Shown here in pieces: positions 44,222-53,065 of a DNA stretch of 64,000 nucleotides. The stretch covers positions 5,019,001 through 5,083,000 of the forward strand of contig NZ_CP134605.1 in assembly GCF_031844685.1 (NCBI RefSeq), in the 5' to 3' direction. A model generated the notes under the pieces. The model did not search any database and was not told the origin of the DNA. It worked only from the letters and a program-made list of their open reading frames with translations. Origin of the DNA: Streptomyces sp. ITFR-21 (GTDB taxonomy: Bacteria; Actinomycetota; Actinomycetes; Streptomycetales; Streptomycetaceae). Numbering within the stretch: the stretch's first letter is position 1; the number at the start of each line of letters is the position of its first letter. The translations under genes and the position numbers were made by a program.

Positions 44222-45116
44222 GGTCGATGACCTCCAGCGGGCGCGCCAGGGCGCCCAGGGGGAAAAGGCTCGGATGGTGGTGGGACAGGCCGCCGGTGCC
44301 GGGGGCGGGCAGGGCGCGGTACATCTCGCGGCGCAGCGTGCGGTCGTCGGGCGCGGCCTCGGCCGGGCCGAGTCCGGCTTCCAGGTTCCGGCCGCGCACG
44401 TGGAGGTGTTCTCCGCTGCGGAGGTGCAGGAGCACGTCGTGCCGCGGCGGTTGGTCGCTGTCGACCCGGGCGTCCACGGTCAGGACGGCGCCGCTGTCGA
44501 AGGTGATCTCGGCGGTGACGTGGTCCTCGGATTCGGCCCATTGCCGCTCGTGGCGCACCAGGGCGTCGCAGGAGGCGATGTCCCCCGGTGGCAGCAGTCG
44601 CAGGGCCAGGGCGAGGCCGTGGATGGCCTGCTGGTGCAGGACGCCCCCGGAGGTCGCCCAGTGGGTGCGCCAGGTGCGGTAGTAGGCCCGGTCTCTGCGG
44701 CAGACGAGCGTCACCTCGGCCCGGCGCACTTCCGCCTTGTGGTCGAGCAGTCCGGGAAGGCCCGGGGCGAAGTGCGGCTGGAACGCGACGAAGATCCGCT
44801 CGTCGGCCGGCTCCGGTCGGCCGAGGTCGGCGGCGCGGACGGTGACGGGCTTTTCCACCAGCACGGTGGCACCGGTGCGTGCGGCGCCGCGCGCCACTTC
44901 CAGCGCGGTCCCGGGCGGTACGGCCACGACGACCAGGTCCGGGGCGAACCGTTCCAGGGCGTTGTGCCAGTGCGCGAGCCGCGGCAGCCCGGCGGGCAGG
45001 CCGGTGACCGGGCGGGGATCGGCGACCGCCACCACGGTCGTGCTCTCGGTACCGTTCAGGGCGTCGAGGTGCTTCATGCCGACCTCGCCGGCCCCGCCGA
45101 GCAGGACCCGCCTCAC
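44172..45116 (-). CDS. Gfo/Idh/MocA-family oxidoreductase
   Basis: GTG 45116 overlaps the isomerase stop (GTGA) and keeps the N-terminal Rossmann motif VLLGGAGEVGMKHLDAL; 314 residues. VLVEKPVTV is the family's E-K-P motif with the catalytic Lys, and SGGVLHQQAIHGLALAL contains the substrate-binding His. Family members oxidise or reduce sugars, inositols and related polyols with NAD(P). Next to a TIM-barrel isomerase it may process an inositol- or sugar-like substrate. Confidence 0.85.
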   Translation of the reverse strand: MRRVLLGGAGEVGMKHLDALNGTESTTVVAVADPRPVTGLPAGLPRLAHWHNALERFAPDLVVVAVPPGTALEVARGAARTGATVLVEKPVTVRAADLGRPEPADERIFVAFQPHFAPGLPGLLDHKAEVRRAEVTLVCRRDRAYYRTWRTHWATSGGVLHQQAIHGLALALRLLPPGDIASCDALVRHERQWAESEDHVTAEITFDSGAVLTVDARVDSDQPPRHDVLLHLRSGEHLHVRGRNLEAGLGPAEAAPDDRTLRREMYRALPAPGTGGLSHHHPSLFPLGALARPLEVIDHVYRTAHHLSPARASR

Positions 45117-45952
45117 GCCAGGCCGCCGGGCACGGTCCGGCGCAGGAACGCCGCACCCTGGGTGATCGCTTCGGCCGGATCGTCGCGCACGTGGGTCTCC
45201 AGCGCGTACGGCAGGGCGGGGCGCACACGGTGCAGGACTGCCAGCAGCTCGCCGTACGGCACACTTCCCGTGCCGGCGGCGGTGAAGTGCCTGGCGCCGT
45301 CCGCGCCGAGCCGGTAGTCCTTGACGTGGACGTACTCCGCGTGCGGGGCAAGAGCGTCGACCGCGCCGACCGTGCCGTGACCGACCTCGTGCAGGTTGCC
45401 CAGGTCTAGCCACAGGCCCAGGTCGGGGTGCGCGCGCAGCACGTCCAGCAAAGCGGCGGGCTCGGCGATCGTGCACACCGGCTCGTTCTCCAGCAGCAGC
45501 CGCACCCCGGCGGCCTTGGCCCGCTCCAGCGCGTAGGGCAGCAGCGGGTCGTCGGGGAACGTCTCGGTCAGTGCGCTGCCGACTCGCAGGTGCGAGAAGA
45601 TCCGGATCCGGCCGGTGCCCAGGATGTCGGCGACGTCGATCGCCCGGTCGACCCATCGGCGGCGGTCTTGGTCCGGCACCTGGGTGGGGAAGCCGAAGCT
45701 GTCGACCCGGCCCGGGCTCGCCTCGGGACGGCACCACTTCCACAGCGGCGCCGCCAGCGCCGCCACGACCAGCCCCCGCTCGTCGGCCAGCCGCCGCACC
45801 GTGCGCAACTGGTCGTCGTCGAGGACGAGCGCGTTCGAGCCGTAGGCGGTTCGGATCTCCAGGTGGCCGACGCCGAGGGCCACGGCCAGATCCATTCCGG
45901 TCGCCGGGTCCCGGCCCAGCTCATCGGGGTTGAGCGCAACGAATCCCTGCAC
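45113..45952 (-). CDS. TIM-barrel sugar isomerase/epimerase (AP endonuclease 2-like)
   Basis: GTG 45952 has GAGGAG 7 nt upstream, giving 279 residues; frame upstream to 46306 belongs to the leader region. Family features: DLAVALGVGHLEIRTAYGS, VRLLLENEPVCTIA, LGLWLDLGNLHEVG with metal-binding Asp, and EYVHVKDYRLGADG. These are the strand-end motifs of xylose isomerase-like TIM barrels (IolE/Hyi type). It is first in the seven-gene operon and follows two small upstream ORFs. The likely role is isomerisation or epimerisation of a keto-sugar. Confidence 0.85.
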   Translation of the reverse strand: MQGFVALNPDELGRDPATGMDLAVALGVGHLEIRTAYGSNALVLDDDQLRTVRRLADERGLVVAALAAPLWKWCRPEASPGRVDSFGFPTQVPDQDRRRWVDRAIDVADILGTGRIRIFSHLRVGSALTETFPDDPLLPYALERAKAAGVRLLLENEPVCTIAEPAALLDVLRAHPDLGLWLDLGNLHEVGHGTVGAVDALAPHAEYVHVKDYRLGADGARHFTAAGTGSVPYGELLAVLHRVRPALPYALETHVRDDPAEAITQGAAFLRRTVPGGLA

Positions 45953-45965
45953 GACAAGCTCCTCT

Positions 45966-46070
45966 TCATCTTCTTTCGGGTGACGGCCGTCCGGCGGGTG
46001 CCAGGCGGCCCGGCTCCGGTGAGCTGCGCCGCAGGCCGACGTGGCGTCGCGCACGGAGCCAGGCGGGCAT
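45966..46070 (-). CDS. Small upstream ORF resembling actinobacterial leader peptides
   Basis: ATG 46070 opens a 34-codon frame that ends at TGA 45966, 13 nt before the isomerase start. It contains RARRHVGLRRSS, close to the RRHVDLxRVSS core of actinobacterial putative leader peptides found upstream of sulfur genes, but lacks their terminal Cys. It lies within a 75-bp segment repeated at 56918-56992. No strong ribosome site is seen; it could be reached by coupling from the polyproline ORF 7 nt upstream. Another frame here is conserved better between copies, so coding is not certain. Confidence 0.4.
   Translation of the reverse strand: MPAWLRARRHVGLRRSSPEPGRLAPAGRPSPERR
45985..46059. repeat. 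75-bp repeat, copy 1 (upstream of isomerase operon)
   Basis: This segment is about 80 percent identical to 56918-56992, in the same orientation. On the minus strand one frame reads RDATSACGAAHRSRAAWHPP against RDAASACGAAHRSHAAWHPP, with five of eight codon changes synonymous. The RRHV-type frame changes more. Both copies lie in the 5' region of a minus-strand gene. Confidence 0.7.
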
Positions 46071-46077
46071 GCCCTGG

Positions 46078-46158
46078 CTACACGTGCGGCGGAGGCGGCG
46101 AAGGAGTCGGCGGGGCCGGAGGGGCGGGCGGCGGCGGGGGCGGGGGCTGGGGGCACAT
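46078..46158 (-). CDS. Polyproline micro-ORF with strong ribosome site
   Basis: ATG 46158 follows GAGGAG by 7 nt. The 26-codon peptide is about 70 percent proline, with seven consecutive prolines at residues 5-11 and four near the end. Polyproline stalls ribosomes unless EF-P acts. Placed upstream of the seven-gene operon on the same strand, it looks like a stalling leader ORF that could gate expression. No homolog recognised; the GC-rich composition could also arise by chance. Confidence 0.45.
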   Translation of the reverse strand: MCPQPPPPPPPAPPAPPTPSPPPPHV

Positions 46159-46372
46159 GGCGGAACTCCTCTTCGGTGCGGGGCGGGTAGCGGCCCTGCT
46201 GCGGGTGCCGCGGTCGCCGGATGTTGTCCCAGCCTGGGAACTCCAGGGCCGCAAACCCATCCCGAGGCCCTATAGGGGCGGCCTCTGGCCGCCGCCCCAA
46301 AGCCATGACAAGCAGTCACCGCGCATCTACGCTGAGGCAGTCGAGACCGGCCCCCGGAGAGGGGAGATCACC

Positions 46373-47791
46373 GTGCGCATCCACCACCAGCCCGCTGTAC
46401 CTGCCGGCCTGTGGGACCAGGACGCGGTCCGCCACGCGCTGCAAACCCGTGATGTCGCCGCCCTGTTCAAGCACTTCCGCAAGTACACCGGAGCCAGCCA
46501 GACCACGGTGGGCGCCCTGGTGGGCCTGGCCCAGTCCGACGTCAGCGCCATCGAATGCGGCCTGCGCCAGGTGCAGAGCCTGGAGGTCCTGACCCGTATC
46601 GCCGACGGCCTGGGCATACCGCCGGATCTCATGGGCCTGGCTGCTGCCGACAGCAGCACGGCCACACGCCCGCCGATCATCCGCACCGTCCCCGCTCCGC
46701 CGCTGACGGCCGCTAGGCTGGCCGAAGCCGATCAGGAGGACGACGTGCGACGACGTGAACTGGTGGCCGGCGCGCTCGGCCTGGGCGCCGGGATGATCGC
46801 CGGAGCCATGTCCCCGGCCGCCGCACAGGAAGCCGGCGACAACCCGGCCGCTGCCATGGAACGAGCCCTGTTCACGCCCACGGCCGCAGCACCCGCCGGG
46901 CCGCGTGTCCTGGCAACTGCCCTGGCTGGCGCCCGCGACCAGTTCACCGCGGCCCGCTACGCAGCCCTCGGCCGCGCCCTGCCCCCGCTGATCGCGACCG
47001 CCGAAGCCACCCGCGACGCCACCACCGGCCGGGCCCGCGAACGCGCCCAGGCCACTGTTGCCCGTGCGTACGTCCTGGCCACCGAACTCGCCGTCAAACA
47101 GCACTCCGAAGCCGCCTGGGCCACCGCCGACCGTGCGCTGAACGCCGCCCGCGCCAGCGGCGACCCCCGCACGGTCAGCGAAGCCGCGCGCGTCCTGGCC
47201 ATCACCATGCGCCGCGCCGGCCGCAGCAGCGACGCCGTCCACTTTCTCACCGGTACCGCCGCAGCCCTCGATCTCGGCCCGGGCTCTCAGCTCAGCGATA
47301 CCCTCGCCGCGCGGGTCTGCCTGCTCACCACCGCCGCCTACACCGCCGCCACCGGCGGCCAGCGCAGCACCGCCCTGGACCTGCTCGGGGAGGCGGAGGA
47401 ATCCGCCGACCGCATCACGGTCACCAGGACCGGGCAGCCGGCCGGGCTGTTCACGATTTCCGCCAGCCCCGCCCAGTGCGACCTGTACCGGATCGGCAGC
47501 CTCACTGTCCTCGGCACGCCCGACGACGCCGTCCCCTACGCCGCCCGCATCGACCCTGCCCAGCTACCCAACGCCGAACGCGTCGCCCGGTACTACACCG
47601 ACACCGCACGGATGTGGCACCAGATCGGCGACAACCGCCGCACCTTCAGCGCATTGACCTCCATCGAACGCACCGCACCCGAAGAGGTCCGCCGCCCCGC
47701 CCTGCGCGCCCTGACCGCAGACCTCCTGTACGCACCCCAGAGCCTCCCCGGCCTTCGGGAATTCGCCGTCCGCACCGGAGCAGCCGCCTAA
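46373..47791 (+). CDS. XRE-family regulator with TPR-like region
   Basis: GTG 46373 follows GGGGAG at 46361-46366; 472 residues. The open frame upstream to 45428 overlaps antisense genes and is noise. N-terminal HTH: HFRKYTGASQTTVGALVGLA then VSAIECGLRQVQSLEVLTRI. The long C-terminal part is Ala-rich and helical with repeats of about 35-40 residues (for example AWATADRALNAARASGDP). It diverges from the seven-gene operon at 46070-39498 and is the obvious candidate regulator. Confidence 0.85.
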   Translation: MRIHHQPAVPAGLWDQDAVRHALQTRDVAALFKHFRKYTGASQTTVGALVGLAQSDVSAIECGLRQVQSLEVLTRIADGLGIPPDLMGLAAADSSTATRPPIIRTVPAPPLTAARLAEADQEDDVRRRELVAGALGLGAGMIAGAMSPAAAQEAGDNPAAAMERALFTPTAAAPAGPRVLATALAGARDQFTAARYAALGRALPPLIATAEATRDATTGRARERAQATVARAYVLATELAVKQHSEAAWATADRALNAARASGDPRTVSEAARVLAITMRRAGRSSDAVHFLTGTAAALDLGPGSQLSDTLAARVCLLTTAAYTAATGGQRSTALDLLGEAEESADRITVTRTGQPAGLFTISASPAQCDLYRIGSLTVLGTPDDAVPYAARIDPAQLPNAERVARYYTDTARMWHQIGDNRRTFSALTSIERTAPEEVRRPALRALTADLLYAPQSLPGLREFAVRTGAAA

Positions 47792-48210
47792 CCCGGACTC
47801 TGTTACATCTAGTAGGCCAGGCGGCTGGTTGTGCCGATGGTGCACTGCCGGTCGTAGTGCGGATCCCTTCCCCGGGCGAGGCCACGGCGGTGATCGCTCG
47901 CGATCTCGGGCCCGCGGCCCTCCTCCACGCCCTACAGGCCCGTGAGCGCGGGGTGGGTGGTGCGGCTCCAGGCGCGGCGTTGCTGGCCAGCCGGCACGCG
48001 CCGGGGGGGGGACCATGGCATGGGCGGCCGGGGGTGAGGCCGGCCTGCCGATACCGCTCGTCTGCCCCTGGTCGGCCGGTTCGTGCGCGCAGCCCGTGTA
48101 CCGGCTGGCAGCGAGTGCACAGTGTGCGGCGGTGTGCGGAGGTGTCTGCCCGGCTGGGTGAGAGACGCTCGTTGAGCCGCTCGGGGGGCAGCCGACACTT
48201 CCCGGATCGT
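47792..48210. other. Noncoding stretch
   Basis: No convincing gene is seen. Several open frames cross it on both strands, but none has consistent codon use, a start with ribosome site, or a recognisable product. It separates the XRE/TPR regulator from the convergent cold-shock gene. Confidence 0.5.
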
Positions 48211-48249
48211 ACGGCGCCCGCCCGGGGGGTGCCGCGGGGCGGGCGCCGT
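48211..48249 (-). terminator. 12-bp perfect stem after the cold-shock gene
   Basis: ACGGCGCCCGCC at 48211-48222 pairs exactly with GGCGGGCGCCGT at 48238-48249. It lies 13 nt downstream of the cold-shock stop at 48262 on the minus strand. Confidence 0.85.
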
Positions 48250-48261
48250 GCAGGTGGCGGG

Positions 48262-48465
48262 TCAGGCGGGGGTGATGTTCTCCGCCTGGGGGCCCTTCTG
48301 GCCCTGGGTGACGTCGAAGTTCACCTTCTGGCCTTCGGTGAGTTCGCGGAAGCCGGAGCTGGCGATGTTGGAGTAGTGGGCGAAGACGTCAGGGCCTCCG
48401 CCGTCCTGCTCGATAAAGCCGAAGCCCTTTTCCGAGTTGAACCACTTCACGGTTCCACTGGCCAT
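48262..48465 (-). CDS. CspA-family cold-shock protein
   Basis: ATG 48465 follows GGAGGG; the 67-residue protein is a complete cold-shock domain. It begins MASGTVKWFNSEKGFGFI, with RNP1 K-G-F-G-F-I, then DVFAHYSNI (RNP2), and ends QAENITPA. Such proteins bind RNA and single-stranded DNA and act as chaperones. The gene has its own ribosome site and terminator. Streptomyces have several paralogs; this one lies in the island. Confidence 0.95.
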   Translation of the reverse strand: MASGTVKWFNSEKGFGFIEQDGGGPDVFAHYSNIASSGFRELTEGQKVNFDVTQGQKGPQAENITPA

Positions 48466-48774
48466 GTTGCCCTCCAAGGGGGTACGAAGTCGGTTCCCGC
48501 ACCGTGCGGGAACCGGAGGTGATCGCCCTGGTCCTCAGAGACTGTGAACAGCAAAATCGCCCGTGCATGTGCTCACGGGCGACCGGTACTTCGGAACCAT
48601 GACAGCTGGTTCTGACGCTACACCGGCAGCCGCACCCTCACCGCAGAATACTGATGGCAGGGCCTCGAATTTTCCCCGGCCGGTGCCGCCCTGGTGCCGC
48701 CCCGGTGCCACCCGAGGCCCGCTCATCTGCGGTATGGGTTCGTGCTGGGGAAATCGGCGGCGCGAGCGGGCTCG

Positions 48775-49902
48775 ATGGCAGACAATCCGGGCATGGATCA
48801 AGCACAGTCGCTACGCCGCTTCGGAGCCGACTTCGTCGCGGCTCAGCAGGAGCGCTACGGTCGCCGCCCTCCGGAACAGCGGGAACTGACGTACGACATA
48901 GCCGTCGAGGACCAGTACGAACCGTGGCGCGTATGGCTGGACGACCAGTTCGCGCTGCTGCCGTCCGGTAAGGCCGATGAGCTGGCCGGGAAGCTCTGGT
49001 ACGACCAGCACTTCTGGCCCGTGATGCACGAGTTGGTTGCCGGTGCGCAATTGCGGGGCCCGGAGGTTCAGGCGGTCTACGAACAGGAGTGGAACGGGCT
49101 CACTCCCGACTGGACCGTTGTTTCCGCTGTTGACGGTCGTCCGCTGGCAGTTGTCGAGGTCCACAGCGAGAGCCCCGACCGCCGGGCGTTCGGGCAGATG
49201 CGGTCCTGGCACGATTTGGCGACGCGCATCCGCAAGATCCCCGTGTCGCTGGTGCTTGCTCTCAAGCCGACCGGCGGCCCGATCCTTCCGCCCGATCCGC
49301 GTACGGCCAAGCGCATCGCCCAGGATCTACGCCGTCACCTCATGCAGCCGTTGGCGATCGACGAGATCCCGTCGAACGGCTACACCTTCTTGGTCCAGGG
49401 CGACCGGAACACCGGCCGATTGATGACCTCGCCGCTCGGCATGGCCACGTACCTTGCTACGCCCAGCTCCATCGCCGGCGTGGTCACCGCGCAGCCTCTC
49501 GTAGGACGAGTCGAGGACAAGGTCAGCAAGTACCGGCACCTGACTGCCGAAGGTATCCCTCTCGTCGTCGCGGTGGGGGCCCACCGGTTCACCGGGCTGG
49601 AGGTCAAGCATCTGGACCATCTGCTGACCGGGCAGATGACCATGACCGTTCAGTTCAACTTCGGCGATGTGTACTTCGGGGACCCTGTCGAGGTCGACCT
49701 CGGCCGTCCGTCACGCTGGTCGATGCCCGAAGAGCTCGCCGGCATCCTGTGGCTGGACAACCAGTTGCCCTTCGGATCGGCGTGGCGACCTAATCCGTAT
49801 GCTCGCATACCGGTACCGCCCGCGCTGGGCCAGCCATGGGCCGCTGGAGTACACCCGGCGGCAGCATCGCCGAGCCTGTCCGCCAGCGTTTCCGATGGGT
49901 AG
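48775..49902 (+). CDS. Hypothetical protein with nuclease-fold-like motif
   Basis: ATG 48775 gives 375 residues (ATG 48793 possible). TPDWTVVSAVDGRPLAVVEV has Asp112 and Glu128 spaced like a PD-(D/E)XK core, but the final Lys is His130. A basic and hydrophobic stretch follows (ATRIRKIPVSLVLALK). The C-terminal half has a second conserved-looking block (GRVEDKVSKYRHLTAEGIPL) like the core of restriction-type nucleases: Glu-x-Lys in VEDKVSKY and LVVAVGAH. Possibly a nuclease-like defence protein. Function unknown. Confidence 0.6.
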   Translation: MADNPGMDQAQSLRRFGADFVAAQQERYGRRPPEQRELTYDIAVEDQYEPWRVWLDDQFALLPSGKADELAGKLWYDQHFWPVMHELVAGAQLRGPEVQAVYEQEWNGLTPDWTVVSAVDGRPLAVVEVHSESPDRRAFGQMRSWHDLATRIRKIPVSLVLALKPTGGPILPPDPRTAKRIAQDLRRHLMQPLAIDEIPSNGYTFLVQGDRNTGRLMTSPLGMATYLATPSSIAGVVTAQPLVGRVEDKVSKYRHLTAEGIPLVVAVGAHRFTGLEVKHLDHLLTGQMTMTVQFNFGDVYFGDPVEVDLGRPSRWSMPEELAGILWLDNQLPFGSAWRPNPYARIPVPPALGQPWAAGVHPAAASPSLSASVSDG

Positions 49903-49974
49903 CCCGGCAGCGCGCGGTGCCGTTCTGCCTATCGGCCTCCGGTCACCAACTGCAAGGTGCAGTCACGCGCCCTG

Positions 49975-50088
49975 GTGAAGGAGGAAGCGAAGGCGATGGT
50001 CAGGGCAATGGCTGCGTCCAGTGGAGATCCGGAACCGGAGCACATCGACTGGGACACGGACCGGGATTACGGCTTCGGCCCCGCCTGA
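49975..50088 (+). CDS. Possible small protein downstream of the 48775 gene
   Basis: A 37-codon frame from GTG 49975 (or 30 codons from ATG 49996, which has AAGGAGG 10 nt upstream) ends at TGA 50086-50088. It is acidic, with EPEHIDWDTDRDYGFGPA at its C-terminus. It follows the 375-residue gene by 72 nt and could be in its operon. No family recognised; too short for certainty. Confidence 0.4.
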   Translation: MKEEAKAMVRAMAASSGDPEPEHIDWDTDRDYGFGPA

Positions 50089-50118
50089 GCCCACGGTCCG
50101 CGATGCCGAACCTCGCGC

Positions 50119-50435
50119 CTACTGCCCCACGCCCTGGGCATCGGTGAGGGTGGGGAAGATGTGCAGGACGGCGTCAACCCCGGCCAGATGGAAGAGCCGG
50201 TCCAAGGCGGCCCGAGGTCGGTGACGCGCAGGTCGGTGTGCTGGTGGGCGCGCAGCAGCAGGTTGATGAAGCTGGAGTCGCCGAAGGTGACGCCGCTGAC
50301 GTCGAGGATCACGCCGGATGCCATCGCGGCGGCTTTCTGCAGCTCGGCGGTCAGGGGGTGCAGGGTGTCGGCGTCCAGGTCTCCCACAGCGGTGATCACC
50401 GGTAGGGGCGTGGGAGCGTGGTCGCTTGTCGACAT
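50119..50435 (-). pseudogene. Frameshifted STAS-domain anti-sigma factor antagonist
   Basis: ATG 50435 opens a STAS domain: PVITAVGDLDADTLHPLTAE then GVILDVSGVTFGDSSFINLL with the phosphorylatable Ser. At about 50212 one base is missing. The expected continuation (AALDRLFHLAGVDAVLHIF) is in the neighbouring frame and ends at TAG 50119-50121. The intact protein would be 105-110 residues, an SpoIIAA-like regulator. A TACT -10-like box just upstream suggests a leaderless start. Confidence 0.75.
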
Positions 50436-50490
50436 GCCGTTCAGTATGCCGAAGCCCATGTCGCCAGGGGTGCGTGGTGATGCGTATCGG

Positions 50491-50871
50491 TTAGAGCGGC
50501 GGAACCGTGGCCTCGGCCTTGGTGCGGGGGCGGCCGGGCGGCGTTCGGCCGCTTGCTGGACGTCTGAGTTCGGGGAACCGGTCCTCCCATGCCGCCTTGA
50601 GGCGGGCGGGAAGCCACAGTGTCGGCCACAAGCACTGGAGCAGGCCGGCGTTGAGGAAGCGGCGGAGGTCGGCCGGGTCGCAGGCTTCGCGGATGACGGT
50701 TTCGTACAGCCGGCGCCGGTCCTTGTCGACGCTGAGGTCGTAGTGGGTTTGCTGGGACCAGTCCAGGGCCGTGGGCAGGAGGGCGTGCCCGCTCGCCGGC
50801 CCCATCAGGTCACCGAGCGTTTCGGGCAGAACGTAGGGGCGCCGGTCCGCGTAACGCTCCCTGGCTTCCAT
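50491..50871 (-). CDS. Hypothetical protein, 126 residues
   Basis: ATG 50871 opens a helical, basic protein with YETVIREACDPADLRRFLNA and LWPTLWLPARLKAAWEDRFP. Similar small proteins occur often in Streptomyces next to XRE or STAS regulators; no function is known to me. The C-terminus is Pro/Arg-rich. No strong ribosome site is seen, so it may be leaderless (TACTCG box about 10 nt upstream). Confidence 0.65.
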   Translation of the reverse strand: MEARERYADRRPYVLPETLGDLMGPASGHALLPTALDWSQQTHYDLSVDKDRRRLYETVIREACDPADLRRFLNAGLLQCLWPTLWLPARLKAAWEDRFPELRRPASGRTPPGRPRTKAEATVPPL

Positions 50872-50971
50872 GGGTTCGAGTATGCCCAGGGCGGCTGGTG
50901 TCTGCGCTGGACGCGGGTGCTGCGGACATGAGCAAGGCGCGTACGGTTTCTCGGGGCAGTCGTCTGACCGG

Positions 50972-51349
50972 CTAGGCGCCGGCCCCGGGGCTCTGCACGT
51001 CGAGGCGGAAGTCGCGGTGGAGGTCCGCGGGCCACAGCGGGGTGCGGAGGGCGACTTCGAGGAGGAAGACGGTGCGTACGTCCGTGACGCCGCTGCCGTC
51101 CAGGATGCGTCCGATGGTGGGGTGGGTGCTGCCGACCAGTTCGGCGACCGCCCGCGCGCTCAGACCCCGTTCGTCCATCACCTTCAGCAGCTCACGCGCC
51201 AGTGCCTGGGCGATGTGGGCACCGGGCGGGGCGTCGTCAGCCAGGCGGGCGTTCGGCCAACTGCCCGAGGCGATGTGGGACGACGGGGGTCCGTCGGGGT
51301 TGCGCACGTCCTCGTCGTCCCATCCCGGCGTAATCAGCAGGACTGTCAT
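50972..51349 (-). CDS. Small XRE-type regulator
   Basis: ATG 51349; 125 residues. The C-terminal 75 residues form a helix-turn-helix (LLKVMDERGLSARAVAELVG then THPTIGRILDGSGVTD), and the N-terminus is Pro/Asp-rich and probably disordered. It lies 101 bp upstream of the 50491 gene on the same strand and may regulate it. Confidence 0.75.
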   Translation of the reverse strand: MTVLLITPGWDDEDVRNPDGPPSSHIASGSWPNARLADDAPPGAHIAQALARELLKVMDERGLSARAVAELVGSTHPTIGRILDGSGVTDVRTVFLLEVALRTPLWPADLHRDFRLDVQSPGAGA

Positions 51350-51403
51350 CGGTCACCTCATTGTCTCGGGATGGAGGCGGTGGCTGACAGCCGCCCCGCT
51401 GCT

Positions 51404-51419
51404 GGTACGTTTATTTACC
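51404..51419. repeat. 16-bp repeat GGTACGTTTATTTACC, copy 1
   Basis: This AT-rich 16-mer is found again, identical and in the same orientation, at 55429-55444. It lies about 90 bp before the IS110-type transposase. In this GC-rich DNA such a match is unlikely by chance and may mark the ends of a mobile segment. Confidence 0.7.
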
Positions 51420-51492
51420 ACTCGGCAGCGAGAGTCGACCGTCCGGGGGGCATGGTCTGTCCGGCCTGTGCCGGTATATGAAGGAGGCGTGG

Positions 51493-52673
51493 GTGGCGAC
51501 GATGTTCGCCGGGGTCGACTGGGCCGACCGCTGGATGGACTGCGCGGTCATCCGCCGCGACGGAACCCGGCTCGGTCACCGGCGCATCGTGTACGCCGAG
51601 ACCGCTGGCGTACCGTCCCGACCGCGATCGGGGATGACCGCAACCTGTTCGCCCAGAACCTCGCCGACCACGGCCTGACCGTGGTCCACGTGGAGGCCAC
51701 CCTCGCCGCCAGGGCCCGCAGGGCCGGCAGCATCGGCGCCGACACCAAGGCCGACCGCACCGACGCCTACCTCCTGGCCGACATGCTCCGCACCGGCAAC
51801 TTCGCCCCCAAGCCGCCGAGTTCACCTGCGGCGCGCGCCGTGCAGGTCCTCGCCCGCGCGCAGACCGACGCCACCCGCAGACGGGTCGAAGCCCTCCACC
51901 GGCTGCGCGCGGCCCTGGTCACCTTCTACCCGGCTGCCGTCACCGCCTGGCCCAGGGTGGGACTTCGCCACCCCCAGGCCCGCGCTGTCCTGACGGCCGC
52001 CCCCTCGCCGGCCGTGGCCGCAACGCTGAGCCGGGCCCAGTTCGCCCAGGCGCTGCGGACCGGAGGCCGCTGGCGCACCGTCGAAGACGAAGCCGAACGA
52101 CTCCACTTGCATTTCCGCCGCCCCGCCCTGCGCACTCACCCGGCGGTGGAGGAGGCGCGGGCGGCCGAGGTCCGCGGGCTGCTCGCCGATCTCGACCACG
52201 CCTGCACCAGCGCCGACGACATGGCCCGGCAGGCCGCGCACGCCTTCTCCTTTCACCCCTCATACAAGATCATCACCTCGTTCCCCGGGATCGGCGACCT
52301 CCTGGGGAGCCGGCTGCTCGGCGAGATCGGCGACCACCCGGACCGCTTCGCCGATGCCCGGGCCCTGTGCGCGTACGCCGGCATCGTCCCGGTCACCTGG
52401 GCCTCGGGTACCGCGGCCCGGATCTCCATGCGCCGGGCGGTCAACTCTGAGCTGCGCGACGCGTTCTATCAGGCCGCGTTCTGCTCGCTAACCCAGTCGC
52501 CCGGTGCCCACGCTTACTATCGGCGCCAGCGTGAGCGCGGGATCCCGCACAACACCGCCTTGCGCAACCTCGGCGCCCGTCTCGCGCGCTGCCTGTTCTA
52601 CTGCCTGCAGCGCCAAGTGCTCTGGGACGAACGCGACGCCTTCCCCGCCCGCAGGCCGATGGAACCCTCGTAA
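51493..52673 (+). pseudogene. IS110-family transposase with internal deletion and frameshift
   Basis: Starting near GTG 51493 (AAGGAGG upstream), the frame begins MFAGVDWADRWMDCAVI with the first Asp of the DEDD domain. Near 51600 a deletion of about 25 codons and a frame change remove the expected Glu region. The rest (SIGADTKADRTDAYLLADML; SFPGIGDLLGSRLLGEIGD; RRAVNSELRDAFYQAAF with the C-terminal Ser domain) continues in another frame to 52673. Probably inactive. IS110 elements lack inverted repeats, so ends are not placed. Confidence 0.82.
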
Positions 52674-53065
52674 CGGCGAGAGGCGGTCGGCTCGCGCGTT
52701 GGCGCCGAGAGGGGAGGCGGCGGCCGGGGTTATTCCGGCCGCCGCCCCCGCCCTCGGCCGGGGGCGGGCCCGCGGGCGGACAGCAGCGGGAGATGCCCAT
52801 TGCATCCCGGGCCACCGAGCCCCTACGTGGGAATGGCGCCCGAACGCTGTCCGCCCGCCTCCGCGGCAATACCGGTCCGGCTGTGACAGTGCACCGTAGG
52901 TGGCCAGAGCTTTCAGGCTACTTGGCCAACCGGCGGGCAGCTCGTGATCGGCCAGGTTGACGTTCATGAGAACGGACTCGTGAACGGAGCCAGGTGGGTC
53001 TGGCGGCTGGGACTCTGGACCCGCAATCCTGAGCCTCCGCACCGCGCTGTGCCGTCGCGCTGTTG
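52674..53065. other. Noncoding stretch after IS110
   Basis: No credible gene. It contains GC-rich inverted repeats, for example GGCCGG...CCGGCC around 52731-52750 and a C/G-rich hairpin near 52750, which may terminate the IS110 transcript or belong to its end. Confidence 0.45.

Noticed and set aside
45428..46372. N-terminal extension of the XRE/TPR regulator
   Set aside because: The extension is antisense to the isomerase and leader region; the HTH begins shortly after GTG 46373, which has a ribosome site.
47476..48522. 348-codon plus-strand frame
   Set aside because: Its first part is a shifted frame of the XRE/TPR gene and its end is antisense to the cold-shock gene.
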